Source: Isoetes taiwanensis (lineage: Eukaryota > Streptophyta > Lycopodiopsida > Isoetales > Isoetaceae). Taken from it: 64,000 nucleotides of DNA. Positions 52,373 to 63,138 of the stretch are shown piece by piece; the first letter of the stretch is position 1, and each line of letters starts with the position of its first letter. The stretch spans positions 4,757,153 through 4,821,152 of the forward strand of contig JAJEKV010000066.1 in the NCBI GenBank assembly GCA_021234155.1, given 5' to 3'. Under the pieces are notes generated by a model. It made no database searches. It saw nothing but the letters and a program-made list of their open reading frames with translations, and was not told the origin of the DNA. The translations under genes were made by a program, and so were the position numbers.

Positions 52373-53340
52373 CCATTTTCAGTCTGAGTCCCAAACTTCG
52401 AGATTTGACCCACTTTAATTAAATGTGACTTCTAAATACCACCTAAATGGAATCAGGCAATGGAAGTTATCTTTTATCCAATTGGAAATTTTTGCCACGT
52501 ACGAAACTTCCATTGCCGATAGTGGAAGCATAACTAGTAATATCTAAACTAGTAAGATTATGGGAAAGAAACTCAGGTTAAGCATGTAGGATATATTAGC
52601 AAGCCCAAGGGACATCCATAAGATGGAGGATTAGTTAAGAATAAGTACTGCGAAAATGCAATAGAAAATTTTTTTTAACGGCTAATTTTAGTAAATTAAC
52701 TAATTTAATAACATTTCAATTAAAACTTAAAAAAAAAAACGTATGGGTGCTACGAAAATGCGACAGGGATGTTTTTTAATGGCTGGTGTTTAGTAAGTTA
52801 ATTAGCATTTCAATTAAAACTTAAAAAAAAAAAAACAAAAAAATAAAAGCAAAAAAATAGTATGGGATCATCGCCAGTTGGCAACCGCAAGACTCGATTG
52901 GGTAAGCCAAAACTCGGAAGGAAAAACATTTTTTGTGCATAATTCAACACAACAATGGGAGATGGATTTGGGTATCTTCATGTCGAGGGTTCTGAGCAAT
53001 CGTGGTGGTATGAGGCTGATTAGCTGTTAAAACTTAGGTAGTTTTTAGGTGATAGAGAGTTACGCATGGGACTACTGAACCCAGCGCTCCACTTAGTTGG
53101 ATCCGATTGGGTATGCCAAAAGTAAGAGAGGAAAGCCTCATGTTGATTGAAGGCAACTGGATCTGGAAAACCTTCACGTCAAGGGTCCTAGTAAGTAGGG
53201 GGCGTTCACCCAATCTTATTTCTCAAACAGCTTCGACGGGTCTCTGTTCTGGCGAGGGCGACCTATAATTCCACGTGGCATACTATATTCACCATTTTAT
53301 CCCAAATATATAAAATTGGCTTGAATTATTTGGCAATGAA
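52373..53340. other. Non-coding stretch with two old direct duplications
   Basis: A ~100-bp unit occurs twice at about 52,645-52,735 and 52,745-52,830 (both end in CATTTCAATTAAAACTTAAAAA). A longer, more diverged pair lies at about 52,905-53,000 and 53,105-53,200 (GATTGGGTAxGCCAAAA... and ...TCAxGTCxAGGGT). Confidence 0.5.
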
Positions 53341-53457
53341 TTGAAATATCTTTTAGGGCATTTTGGGAGATGGCGACGCTTCTGCTTGCGCACCAGGCTA
53401 TGGCGGATCAACGGCTCCCTCCCCCATCCAGTAACAGGTCAGAATGCAGAACTCGTG

Positions 53458-54159
53458 TTATCCATAGCCAAAGCAATTATGCATAGAATGAAGGGAAGTC
53501 ACGGAGTCCAGGTTCTGCCTTTCAAAGGGCTGCTGAATAACTAAGGTCCTCCAGTTCTGTGCTTCCAGATCGCGCCAACTATGTCTTCTAGTCCCACTCG
53601 GCTCCACTCTGTCACCAAAAGTAGAACAATAGGGTAGAAAACAAAACAAAAGGGTTTTAGAATCTTCCTGAGCTAAATCGACTAGTATGGAGGGCACAGC
53701 TCTACCCGCCATAGCCAACTGCGCCAGAACAATTTGCTGCAGCGGCCAAACAATTTGGGGCTTGACACACAAAGATGTGAGAAGCTGGAAACTAGATGAA
53801 ACTGGCACAAGAATTTGGCATAAGGATGTGTTCATTAGCCATGGTTTGATAATCTTTGCCGTCAGCTCGCTGGCGCACTGGCGCTGGTACCGGGCGGCGA
53901 TGAGTTGAAGGGTGGCGTTGTTACGCCGGGCGCCGGCCTGGTGCCTAGGAGGTGCAAAGTGAAGGGTGGCGTTTGCACTGAGCATGCCCGGCGCATGAGC
54001 TCGAGCATGCTTGAGAGCTTGAGGAGGCACCTCCTCCGAGCGACTTCCCGATTTTCCTCCCGCCTTCGAGCTCGGTGTTTTTATTTTCGGATCTATTGCA
54101 TCTTGATTCAGATTCAGCTTCAACCTTATGGATGCATGTGGCGGGCGGTGTAGATGCAT
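53458..54159 (-). CDS. Unrecognised 233-codon ORF, coding status doubtful
   Basis: The longest uninterrupted reading frame in the window, starting at an ATG at 54,159. The predicted protein is basic and Gln/Ala/Ser-rich in its first half with a short hydrophobic stretch near residues 120-150. I recognise no domain, signal peptide or clear membrane topology. It is not flanked by other coding features and the opposite strand also carries shorter open frames, which weakens the case for it being a gene. Confidence 0.2.
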   Translation of the reverse strand: MHLHRPPHASIRLKLNLNQDAIDPKIKTPSSKAGGKSGSRSEEVPPQALKHARAHAPGMLSANATLHFAPPRHQAGARRNNATLQLIAARYQRQCASELTAKIIKPWLMNTSLCQILVPVSSSFQLLTSLCVKPQIVWPLQQIVLAQLAMAGRAVPSILVDLAQEDSKTLLFCFLPYCSTFGDRVEPSGTRRHSWRDLEAQNWRTLVIQQPFERQNLDSVTSLHSMHNCFGYG

Positions 54160-55062
54160 GTGGATCAGCGTGAAGATGGAGATTTAGCGCATGCATGCGC
54201 CCCGCCAAGATGCTTAGAATCGGTGTGAAGAGGTTACGGTTTGGGGGCGTTTGGTGAAGGTTTGTTTTTTGGAGGTATGCTTGTTGCTTTTTGCAACAGC
54301 ATGGATTTTTGGATTTGTGAGCAGCCATAATCATCCTGGTAACGGTTTTTTCCCAGGTGGTTTTTAATCCGGGCCATGGTGATTGTGTTTTTGCTCACGT
54401 TGTGCTTTTGCTTAAGGGCTTTGGCCCATGTTCTTGTTTGGACTTCGGTCCAGGACTTCGGTCCCCCATGTACTTGGTCCCATAAGCCCGGATGGGCTTC
54501 CGTGGACGTTAAAATGATTATCTTATCTTATCTTATCTGTTGCTTCAAAGAACTCATAGATTCGCAGACGATTGAGGATTTTGGATAATGGGTGAAACGG
54601 GATTGCCCGCAGTCATGAAATTAGATGAGTTCGGCAGCATCTACCACATCCATAACTGAATTCTAGACAATCGATTAAAGCGCCTTCCTTTTTGTCAATT
54701 TAAAGACGAAGGCGGCGGGGGTTCACATTATGTATTCGTAGAGAATACATGCGTGGAGCCGGAAGAGGGTTTCCGAAAAAAAAATAGCATTATACATGCG
54801 CGGCTCATACGTTTGGCCCGGATGTATGCATTTTCCTGATGCCAGGGATGGATTTCTTGGAGCCGCTAAGGCGTAAGAGCACGTTTTAGGGCTTTGAATC
54901 AAGCTTCTTTGCCGTAAAAACGTTTTAGGATTTGGTGTTTTGGAGGTAATGTTTTGAAGTTTTTCGGCCCCTAAGAGGCATTTGTAAATGCCCTTGTTGG
55001 TGATTTATGCTTAAAACGACATTTGGTGCTTATGTTTGGATGTGCCGAATCGATAGTAGCAC
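54160..55062. other. Non-coding stretch
   Basis: No domain or repeat family was recognised. Confidence 0.5.
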
Positions 55063-55317
55063 ATGTCTTCTCATCTACACTGCATTGTGTGCTCAAAATC
55101 TTTAGGCGGACCTGCGTGGATGCAACAAACGACATGCTTGAAAGGTTTCTTTTGCATAAAAATGCAACAGTTGTACATGGCTGATGCCATAACTGATAGA
55201 GGCATATATTTGCTCTGCTTGAACTGCTCAAGTTGGTGTTGTTTTGATCACGAGTTCTTATTCATATGTCGAGAATGCCAGGCTCAAATATTTGCACTTT
55301 GCGGAGGCGACTCATGA
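55063..55317 (+). CDS. Small cysteine-rich ORF, 84 codons, doubtful
   Basis: Starts at ATG 55,063 and ends TGA 55,317. The product has several Cys pairs: HCIVC, CLKGFFC, CLNCSSWCC and CRECQ, with a final FALC. The CxxC-like spacing could suggest metal binding, but I do not recognise a RING, PHD, B-box, DC1 or secreted cysteine-rich peptide pattern, and there is no signal peptide. It may be one exon of a gene or chance. Confidence 0.25.
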   Translation: MSSHLHCIVCSKSLGGPAWMQQTTCLKGFFCIKMQQLYMADAITDRGIYLLCLNCSSWCCFDHEFLFICRECQAQIFALCGGDS

Positions 55318-58300
55318 TTGGAAGTTTAAACCTCAACTTCAATACTCAGGTTCGTTTTCATCATTTTTCGGTGAAAATGGTGGTGTTATTATCTGAGTTA
55401 ATGAGATATATTGCGTAGATATAGATGCCTAAGAAGTTAGATCTAGAATACTATGAAATAGAACATGAAAACATGTATGAGTTGAATGGAAAAAGTGCTG
55501 CTTTTTTGCCCTCTTCTTTGATATGCCTGTTGAAGACTGCATGATTGTATTTCTTTTTTGTATTTGACTGTGAAGTAACATGTCTGACGTAACATGTCCG
55601 TTTTTACGCAGGCGTTGATCCCGGACATCTACCTAGCTAGCAGATATGCACATCTCTTGTGATTGGTAGACATCTTCATGACTTTACTTAGTTTTGCTTG
55701 CTTCGTTTGGAAGTCAGCTGAGGTAAGGATCTCTGTTCTTGCATGGCATTTTCCTTTATCCTTTTACCATTGGAATGATATTTGCGAAAAACTGTACATA
55801 TGGATCTTCTCCAGGATCCATTAGATTTTAAGGAGTTCGATGCCCCAGCTATTCCATTCTACCTATATATCTTTTGCTTTTGCTTATTCTGGAACAGTAT
55901 TCTAAGGTCTTTTGGAAATCTTACCTATTAAATCAGGGTAATGTGGTCGCTGAATCTATTCTAGAGACCAGAAGAAGATTTCTGAGTCCATTGTAAATCA
56001 GGGCAGACAGAAGAGAAAGGAATATTAAATTAGAAGACAGCTTGTGAAAATGCTTACATCGGTTGCGTATAGAGTTTTGCAGATTATATAGAGATGTAAC
56101 AAGGAAGGACGGAATTTTGTTGCAGGTATTTTCTTTAAAATAAATAGTCTCTTAGATAGCAACGGACTCCAATGTTCTCAGAAATTGAATGGTAATGCCA
56201 GATGGAAGCTTCAAGTGATTAAAGCGGTTGATGTCGTTGGGCTTTTATTATTTCAAAAGGTAAGGATTTATATGTTTGTAGTTTAGTTTGCTCTAGATTA
56301 TACTAGCATATGCTGGGTCTGCATTGGTTTAAATGGAAATGGAAGTTTTCGTGACTCCACAAGCTTGCAAAAAGTGAATCAGCTTGAATTGTATGGCAGG
56401 TTATTTGAATTATTCTAGAGGCTAGAGTGATAGAGACGTAATGTATTCTAGATCTGCATGGAAGGATTGTTAGAGCCATTACATATTTGTTCTATTGGCT
56501 GTCTATGTGTTCCAAATTTTGGTATTTTAAACAAAGAATAGTTATCCACGGTATTGGATTTCGGTCAGCTATGTCTAATGCACATAATATAATCCTCCTT
56601 TGTTTGAACTCATAGGGCATGCACATATTTTTTTCTCTCATAAATTACATGGCTTCTCATGTCAATCTAGTTCTAGGCGTGTGTTGCATATTAGTTGAAC
56701 TCGATCAAGCGTGAAAGGACCTTGCATGTTATATTGCATCACGGAATGTGGTGTTATTCATGATAGGAGAAAGCGAATCATAAAAGTAAATTGGAAAGGG
56801 TAAGCTGCGTGAAGCGAAATTAATGCATCCACAAGGCTGGGTTCGCATGCCTTATAATTATTATGTGGGACATGAAACTTTCGATCAAGATGACCAAGTA
56901 TAATCCAGAAGTTGAACAGATGAGGCATGCACTTATAGATATGTATGCCCATATATGGAGACTTGAATCTTTTGTCTAGGAGCTTTGGAAGATTACCAAG
57001 TAAACATGTAGTTCATGACACAAACATTGATTTCTGGATATGGGCAGCATGCATAAGATAGAACTGTAGTTGCAGAACCCAAGCAAAGATAGAGCAGACA
57101 TGTTATTGACGGTAAGAGGTAAATTAATTTATAGCTTAGATGTCAATACAGATTGCATGCATAAGATTTGGAATGTCAAACAAGTGTTCTCAAAATTCTT
57201 CTTCATGTCCTGTTTACTTCTTGCTCAGTTTTTTCAATTTTCTATTCTCTTTCTTGGTCCTATGAAGATCATCTGCACGTTCTCCAACAACGCATTGAAA
57301 TGACCTGTCAGAGTTGTCACCTAAAATGAAAAATATAAATTACTTAGCAAATTGATCAATAGAGCCAAAAATTCCGTCAGAAGTGGGCATTAAGATGGAA
57401 TGCCTAGTATGCCTTTGGCTCTTTTTCTAAATAGGTAAGTATATGTTATCTACTTCAACCATATCATATTATTTTGCAACCATATCATATTATTTTGCAA
57501 GTTCCCGTCTTGACTCTTTTCAAGCTTAGGCATTTTGCCTTATTTAATGCTAAACTCTTGAGGACCCATTGGATGATGGATGCAATGCCTATTTGCAGTT
57601 CACAAATCCTTTTCCATAACTAGGTAATGCAATATATTATGTTCTAGTTTGTAAATATGCACAAGGCATTTCCTAATGATTGCCTTAAGGATTAAAATTT
57701 CAGGTTGCAACAAATCAAGGTCAACAAGCTAAAATGATTTGGAAAACATTTATAAGGATAATAAGTTCGGGTATTGTGGCGTTGGCATTTTTGTGTCCAC
57801 TGTTTGAATTACGTGCGTTCAAGACACACCGCATGAAATAATGATGCAAAAACAAACTTAGACCATTTGCGCTAACATCATTTAGGCTCGACATTTTGAT
57901 TCATTGTGCACATGTGGAGTTAAACCATTATCTTCAGCGAGATAAGCGAAGTAAACCCGCGTAAACCATGATTGGGGTCAAGTGTAGAATAACTTGAACC
58001 CGGTTGGGAGTACATTTGGCTCAACATTGATCCTATGGAACACATACACCGTAGTTCCAGCTCTGGTCCTCTGGCTGCTCCGGCATCATTAATGAACACA
58101 ACTTGTGAAGCTTGCAACATTCTTGGACTGGATGTAAAATACGGTAGAGGGTAGGATACATGAATGAAAAATGGACGTAAAAATAAGGTTGAGGGTAGGG
58201 CAAGAAGTGCTTAAATTTGGGTGTAAAAATATGGAATCGGGTATGATTCTTGACGGCGATATGGGACCGTATACATAGGGGTTTCTATGGAGGGTCATTT

Positions 58301-59224
58301 GTATCTGAGAGGGTTTCTCCTGACTTGATGCACGCACATGCCATATGCCCCTTATATAGAGGTGAACCCCCCGGGCGAACTGGTGGATACATGCCTTGAT
58401 ATGGGTCGTTGTTCCAAGCATCTATCTATATATAATAATAAAGGCGTTTTGTGATAGTCTGTGCGCATTTTTGGCCGTTCGTTTTCTTACTTTTATTTTT
58501 ATCCTTGATTTTTCGGTTTTGTTTACGCTTTTTTCTTACGTGTTGATGCTATTGAGGGCACCTTTCCTTGCCAATTCCCGATTCATTTGTGTCTTTGGGA
58601 TTCGAGTCTTTGGGATTTGGAGCATTTCGTTCGTTCGGTGATGTTTTCTTCGTGGCATTTCCTTTTCGTCGCGTTTTTTGCTTGTGGCTGCCACAAGAAT
58701 CAACCACCCTAGAGGCGTTTTACGGCTCTCGGTTTGGGCTACCCCAAATCGGTACGCAAAGTGGCGGTCCTAGAGTTTTAGAGAGTGGCTATGGCGGGAC
58801 TAACCTTTATATTGGATCCGGCTATTGGTCCGGCTGGTGGGTCTTCATGGTTGCCTTCCTCTATTTCCAATGTCGTGCATTCCCTTTGCTTTTTCCGGCC
58901 GGCGATGTGGTAGCGACCTTTTGCGCCATTTGGGGTAACATTCGCCCTTGGACAACATGGTTGGGCTAAGAATGACTTTTCCTTGAGTTAGTCTACTTGA
59001 TCCCAAGTTTTCTCTTTTTCCGGATCTTTTCTCTTTATTATTTTCTCAATCAAAGCGAGCTTTAGATCGCCAATGAACTTGGCAATTTTGTTTGACATAT
59101 GATAAATTTTTAGTTAGAGTTTCTCTGACATACTACATTGTATGCGAAATTCAGATATATGTTGGATAGTTATTACAAATTGTTAAATCAAAGTAGAATG
59201 ATAATTGGTGTTGGATGATTTTAG
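55318..59224. other. Long stretch without a recognisable gene
   Basis: Mostly AT-rich. A 23-bp tandem pair (CCATATCATATTATTTTGCAA) lies at 57,459-57,501. A 133-codon plus ORF at 58,568-58,969, hydrophobic and Gly/Phe-rich, has no recognisable family and contains one GCTATGGC octamer. It could hide introns or UTR of the gene whose exon lies at 59,225, but no further exon was identified. Confidence 0.4.
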
Positions 59225-59641
59225 GGATTGGTGAGGAAACATCAGTATCTTTGTGATGCAAGCATATATTCGGACAATGTGAAATGGGCACCAGGATTTT
59301 CTACTCATGAGAAATATAGACGTGCCAACAAGACATATGATGTAGAGCTGAAGCCTCTGCTTTCTGCATTTACCCCGAGGCCATTGGCACTCACAGTTCT
59401 CCGGGCACTACTTATAAATTTTGGGCCATTGTTAGAGAATTTCATGCAAGCTGATGAAGATGACATGGAAGACTATGCAGAAAGGCCTCTACCCCCAAAT
59501 TCTGCAGTTTTGTTGAAACGGTCTGGTACACACATTCTTCGAGAGGTATTTTCTTTCCCAACTGAAGAGGGGGCTTCTAATATGGTTGTCACTTGCTGTT
59601 TAGAAGAGAAAGTAGGCAGAAGGATTATTTTTCCTACTGAT
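59225..59641 (+). CDS. Probable internal exon of an unrecognised plant protein
   Basis: A frame of about 139 codons begins after an AG acceptor at 59,223-59,224 and ends in phase at a textbook donor, GTAAGT, at 59,642. An alternative donor, GTATTTTC, lies near 59,547. The residues look like real globular protein: YLCDASIYSDNVKW, YRRANKTYDVELKPLL, LTVLRALLINFGPLLENF, then an acidic DEDDMEDYAE stretch. I do not recognise the family. If unspliced the frame runs on to a stop at 59,698. The ATG of the eL43 copy lies only about 175 bp after the donor, so this is either an exon of a gene into whose intron eL43 fell, or a stranded fragment. Confidence 0.5.
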
Positions 59642-59816
59642 GTAAGTATCAATTTGAAAGGTCTTTGGGCGATGGCAAGACAAAGGTTAGTCAAGTAGAT
59701 ATGCATAGCTTCTTCAACCTTTCTTTTGGAGGTTTGCCAAGGCCATTTCTACCGCTAGCCTTGAAAAGAGCCGACACACCTTGCCCTTCGTGTTCGTCGT
59801 CGTCTTCGCCCTCAAA

Positions 59817-60254
59817 ATGGTAAGCTCGATACAAGCTCTCTGCAACATGTCAGATTGTAGGTCTGCTCCTTCTCATATGTGCTCCTTTATTTTCTTCTTC
59901 TTCAGGCAAAAAGAACTAAGAAGGCTGGAATCATCGGCAAATATGTATGATGGTTGCGTTCAATCTCAATTTATAGCGAGTATTTTCCTGTTAAATTTTA
60001 TTGCTTGGGCTCTATGTTGTAGGCACACGTTATGGTGCCAGTTTGCAAAAGCAGATCAAGAAAATGGAAGTTAGCCAATATTCGAAGTACTTCTGCGAAT
60101 TCTGAGGAAAGGTATCATGATGGGATAAGTTTTTTTTGTTAGATTCTTTGGTAACATGTTGTTTTGGACAGTTCGCCGTGAAGAGGAAGGCAGTGGGAAT
60201 TTGGACTTGTAAAGACTGTGGGAAGGTTAAAGCTGGTGGGGCTTACACATTAAA
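59817..60254 (+). pseudogene. RPL37A: Large ribosomal subunit protein eL43 (RPL37A), intron-containing and disabled
   Basis: Four coding exons of the cytosolic eL43 gene are visible: 59,817-59,819 (ATG alone, then GTAAGC), 59,906-59,945 (AKRTKKAGIIGKY), 60,023-60,111 ([20 protein letters not shown] and KYFCEF) and 60,172-60,254 ([18 protein letters not shown] to AGGAYTL, then GTAAGT). eL43 binds zinc through two CxxC pairs and sits on 28S rRNA. Three faults are seen. The exon 2 donor lacks one G, so normal splicing would shift the frame. The second Cys of the first CxxC is a TGA stop (60,103-60,105). The last exon, which should encode the conserved C-terminal helix, was not found downstream. 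Retained introns mean it arose by DNA duplication, not by retroposition. The single-base faults could be assembly errors; the missing exon is harder to explain so. Confidence 0.85.
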
Positions 60255-60857
60255 GTAAGTGACTTAATGCTCCAAGTATTCTGTTTCTGGGCATCTTGAA
60301 TTTTACTTATTCTGCTTCAACAATGAGTTATGTTGTCAAACCCAGCAGCGATTAGTTTCGTTTCATTTTCGAGAAGCTAAGATTAGTTTCAATGTTAATA
60401 TTTGCTTAGAGCATAGCACATCCAACATCTTTGCTTGGAGCATAACAGTTGAGACTCCATGAAACATCGTTGCTTGGAGCAGAGTAGTTGGACTCCAGAT
60501 GGTTCAACGATTGCAATATTCTTTGCCCCTTTTGTTTCTCATTGTTATATTTTGAAACTTTTACTACAGTTGCAGATGTCTTGGTTTGTTATATTTTGAA
60601 ACTTTTACTACAGTTGCAGATGTCTTGGTTTTAGTTAAGTTACAGAGGCATAACTTCCAAATGCATAGGCAACAGGTTCATACCATAAGTTTGATCGGCC
60701 AGTAAGTGCAGATACGCAACTCTGCGCAACACAAATTGCAGAAAATGGAAACAGATATCAAGTATGAAGACTCCTATTTATAATGTCAAGTGCAAACCTT
60801 TACACTACTTCTGCAAATACTTCTACTGGGCTTTTCATACTTCTACTTGTGCTACGA
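60255..60857. other. Non-coding stretch with a 46-bp tandem duplication
   Basis: The unit TTGTTATATTTTGAAACTTT...GATGTCTTGG occurs twice in a row at 60,543-60,634. The DNA should hold the last eL43 intron and exon, but no coding match for the C-terminus was found. Confidence 0.6.
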
Positions 60858-62379
60858 TGTGTGGGCAAAGCTAGAAGCTTGTGCTACGATGTGTGATCAT
60901 GGCAAGCAGAAGATTAACACATGCTTAGTCATCTTTTAACATGTAAAATCAGCATGGAGGTAATATCCAACAAAAGGCATGGTCTGGCATGCTCAATCTG
61001 CAAACTCAAGGTCAGCTATAAGTTTTGCAACTGTTATTCTGCAAATTAACGTCCATCTATACGACAGCTTTACATGCAATTAGAATGTACACGATTAATG
61101 CAGAGAGTTTGCTTTCCTACATTTCTTGCAGATAATCCATCTCTTGCAGCTTGCTATGCTTCTTACATGACATAATGGTTTATGGAAACAACCAACGGGA
61201 AAAAGAATCCACGTATGGTCTTGATATGCTCTTTTCATATTGCTACAATCTCTCAAATTCAATGAAAAATTTTCAAGCAATCTTCATATTTTGAAAACAG
61301 GTTCTGGTTGTCATTCTGTCAGATGTTTCTATTTGCTAATAAAAGGTGGCTTTGTTAGTGTGGCTAGCGGTTTTAGGAGGGCCGATCCTAGGGACATATG
61401 TATCAAAAAAGATATGCATGACTACTTGAGTGGGAAAAAAAAGAGCAGGCTAAAATTTACTACTATTTACAGGTTATATCCTACACAGGAGGCACCCTCT
61501 TCCTTGTCTTTGCTGTGGCAACATTGCTTGAGATTGTCAATGGAAGGTAGAAAAGCATGTTCATCTTCTTGGGATCTCTTGAAGATGCAAGCAACAATTA
61601 GCTGTGCCATGGCATGGACGGATTGCGAGCTGACCTGTTCAAGATTCAAGCAACCCAACATCGGTGACGTGCAACAAACCAAAAATTTTGTTCTTCGTGT
61701 ACATAACATTCTTTCTAATTTCTCCAAGGGGTGAATATGAATCTTATTTGGCTCCTGAGTAAGAAATGGCTGATTACATTCCTTCACTTAATCGCTTCAA
61801 GGTTTGAAGAACAAGCTAGAATATAAACCTTTAATCTTCTTGGCTATATCTATTTTAAATGATGTTGGTGCTTATCATGCAGCAAAACGGAGTTGTGAAG
61901 AGGTTTTCACTTCAATAAGCCTTCAGGAAATAGTTTTTTGATTGAGAAGTTGAAGTTTGACCCTTCTGACAAGATTGAACAAAACCTATGGAAGAACAGG
62001 GAATAAATTGAAGAATGTATAGCCTTGTTGGAAAAGAGAATTTGGTCGGTATCACTAAGTTATTTCTTTTAGGTTTTGATTTGGCTGAACAAATATATCA
62101 ATCCATGTCTTTGAGCAATAGTACTCTTTATGCTTTATGGTAACTTCTGCAGGCATGTTTATCTTATATGCCATAATGGCAGCACTTGCTGCTGTGTTTG
62201 TCCATCTCATGGTGCCTGAGACAAAGAGCAGTACACGCATAGAAATTTTTCAGTTCCTCCAAGAAACTTCAACCAAGGAATCAAAGCATGAAAATGATGC
62301 AAGAGAGCCACTCTTGGTAAGAGCAGCTAATTCTTAACTCCAGAAAAACAGAAGGCAAAGCTAGAAGCTTGTGCTACGA
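60858..62379. repeat. 1,522-bp tandem duplication, first (full) unit
   Basis: Sequence from about 60,858 recurs at an offset of 1,522 bp from about 62,380, nearly identical to 61,618. Inside each copy the phrase GGCAAAGCTAGAAGCTTGTG also participates in a ~33-bp local repeat. At about 61,482-61,555 this unit has a potential exon, after TTTACAG, reading VISYTGGTLFLVFAVATLLE, a membrane-like segment. Confidence 0.85.
62153..62337 (+). CDS. C-terminal exon of a sugar-porter-type MFS transporter (fragment)
   Basis: After an AG acceptor (TTCTGCAG ending at 62,152) the frame encodes MFILYAIMAALAAVFVHLMV, the last membrane helix, followed by PETK, the sugar-porter signature that closes the final transmembrane segment, then a polar tail with REPLL and a stop at 62,335-62,337. 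The family moves sugars or polyols with protons across the plasma membrane, tonoplast or plastid envelope. The PETK is followed by SSTRIEIFQ in place of the usual GxxLEEIE. The eleven other helices were not found nearby, so this is a stranded exon or the end of a gene with very large introns. It lies in the single-copy part of the tandem duplication. Confidence 0.65.
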
Positions 62380-63138
62380 TGTGTGGGCAAAGCTAGAAGC
62401 TTGTGCTACGATGTGTGATCATGGCAAGCAGAAGGTTAACACATGCTTAGCCATCTTTTAACATGTAAAATCAGCATGGAGGTAATATCCAACAAAAGGC
62501 ATGGTCTGGCATGCTCAATCTGCAAACTCAAGGTCAGCTATAAGTTTTGCAACTGTTATTCTGCAAATTAACATCCATCTATACGACAGCTTTACATGCA
62601 ATTAGAATGTACACGATTAATGCAGAGAGTTTGCTTTCCTACATTTCTTGCAGATAATCCATCTCTTGCAGCTTGCTATGCTTCTTACATGACATAATGG
62701 TTTATGGAAACAACCAACGGGAAAAAGAATCCACGTATGGTCTTGATATGCTCTTTTCATATTGCTACAATCTCTCAAATTCAATGAAAAATTTTCAAGC
62801 AATCTTCATATTTTGAAAACAGGTTCTGGTTGTCATTCTGTCAGATGTTTCTATTTGCTAATAAAAGGTGGCTTTGTTAGTGTGGCTAGCGGTTTTAGGA
62901 GGGCCGATCCTAGGGACATATGTATCAAAAAAGATATGCATGACTACTTGAGTGGGAAAAAAAAGAGCAGGCTAAAATTTACTACTATTTACAGGTTATA
63001 TCCTACACAGGAGGCACCCTCTTGTCTTTGCTGTGGCAACATTGCTTGAGATTGTCAATGGAAGGTAGAAAAGCATGTTCATCTTCTTGGGATCTCTTGA
63101 AGATGCAAGCAACAATTAGCTGTGCCATGGCATGGACG
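62380..63138. repeat. Tandem duplication, second (partial) unit
   Basis: Repeats 60,858-61,618 with few changes and stops at GCCATGGCATGGACG. Relative to unit 1 it lacks six bases in the membrane-like segment at about 63,020, which removes two residues there. The minus-strand 61-codon ORF is identical in both units (61,095-61,280; 62,617-62,802), reflecting recent duplication and not proof of a gene. Confidence 0.85.

Noticed and set aside
52044-52394. Proline-rich plus-strand and Arg/Glu/Gly-rich minus-strand ORFs
   Set aside because: Composition of the polypyrimidine tract opens several frames at once; no frame is favoured.
61482-61580. Light-harvesting-type helix (LEIVNGR followed by a stop and MF)
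   Set aside because: The ExxNGR resemblance is short, interrupted by a stop, and lacks the rest of the family's conserved residues.
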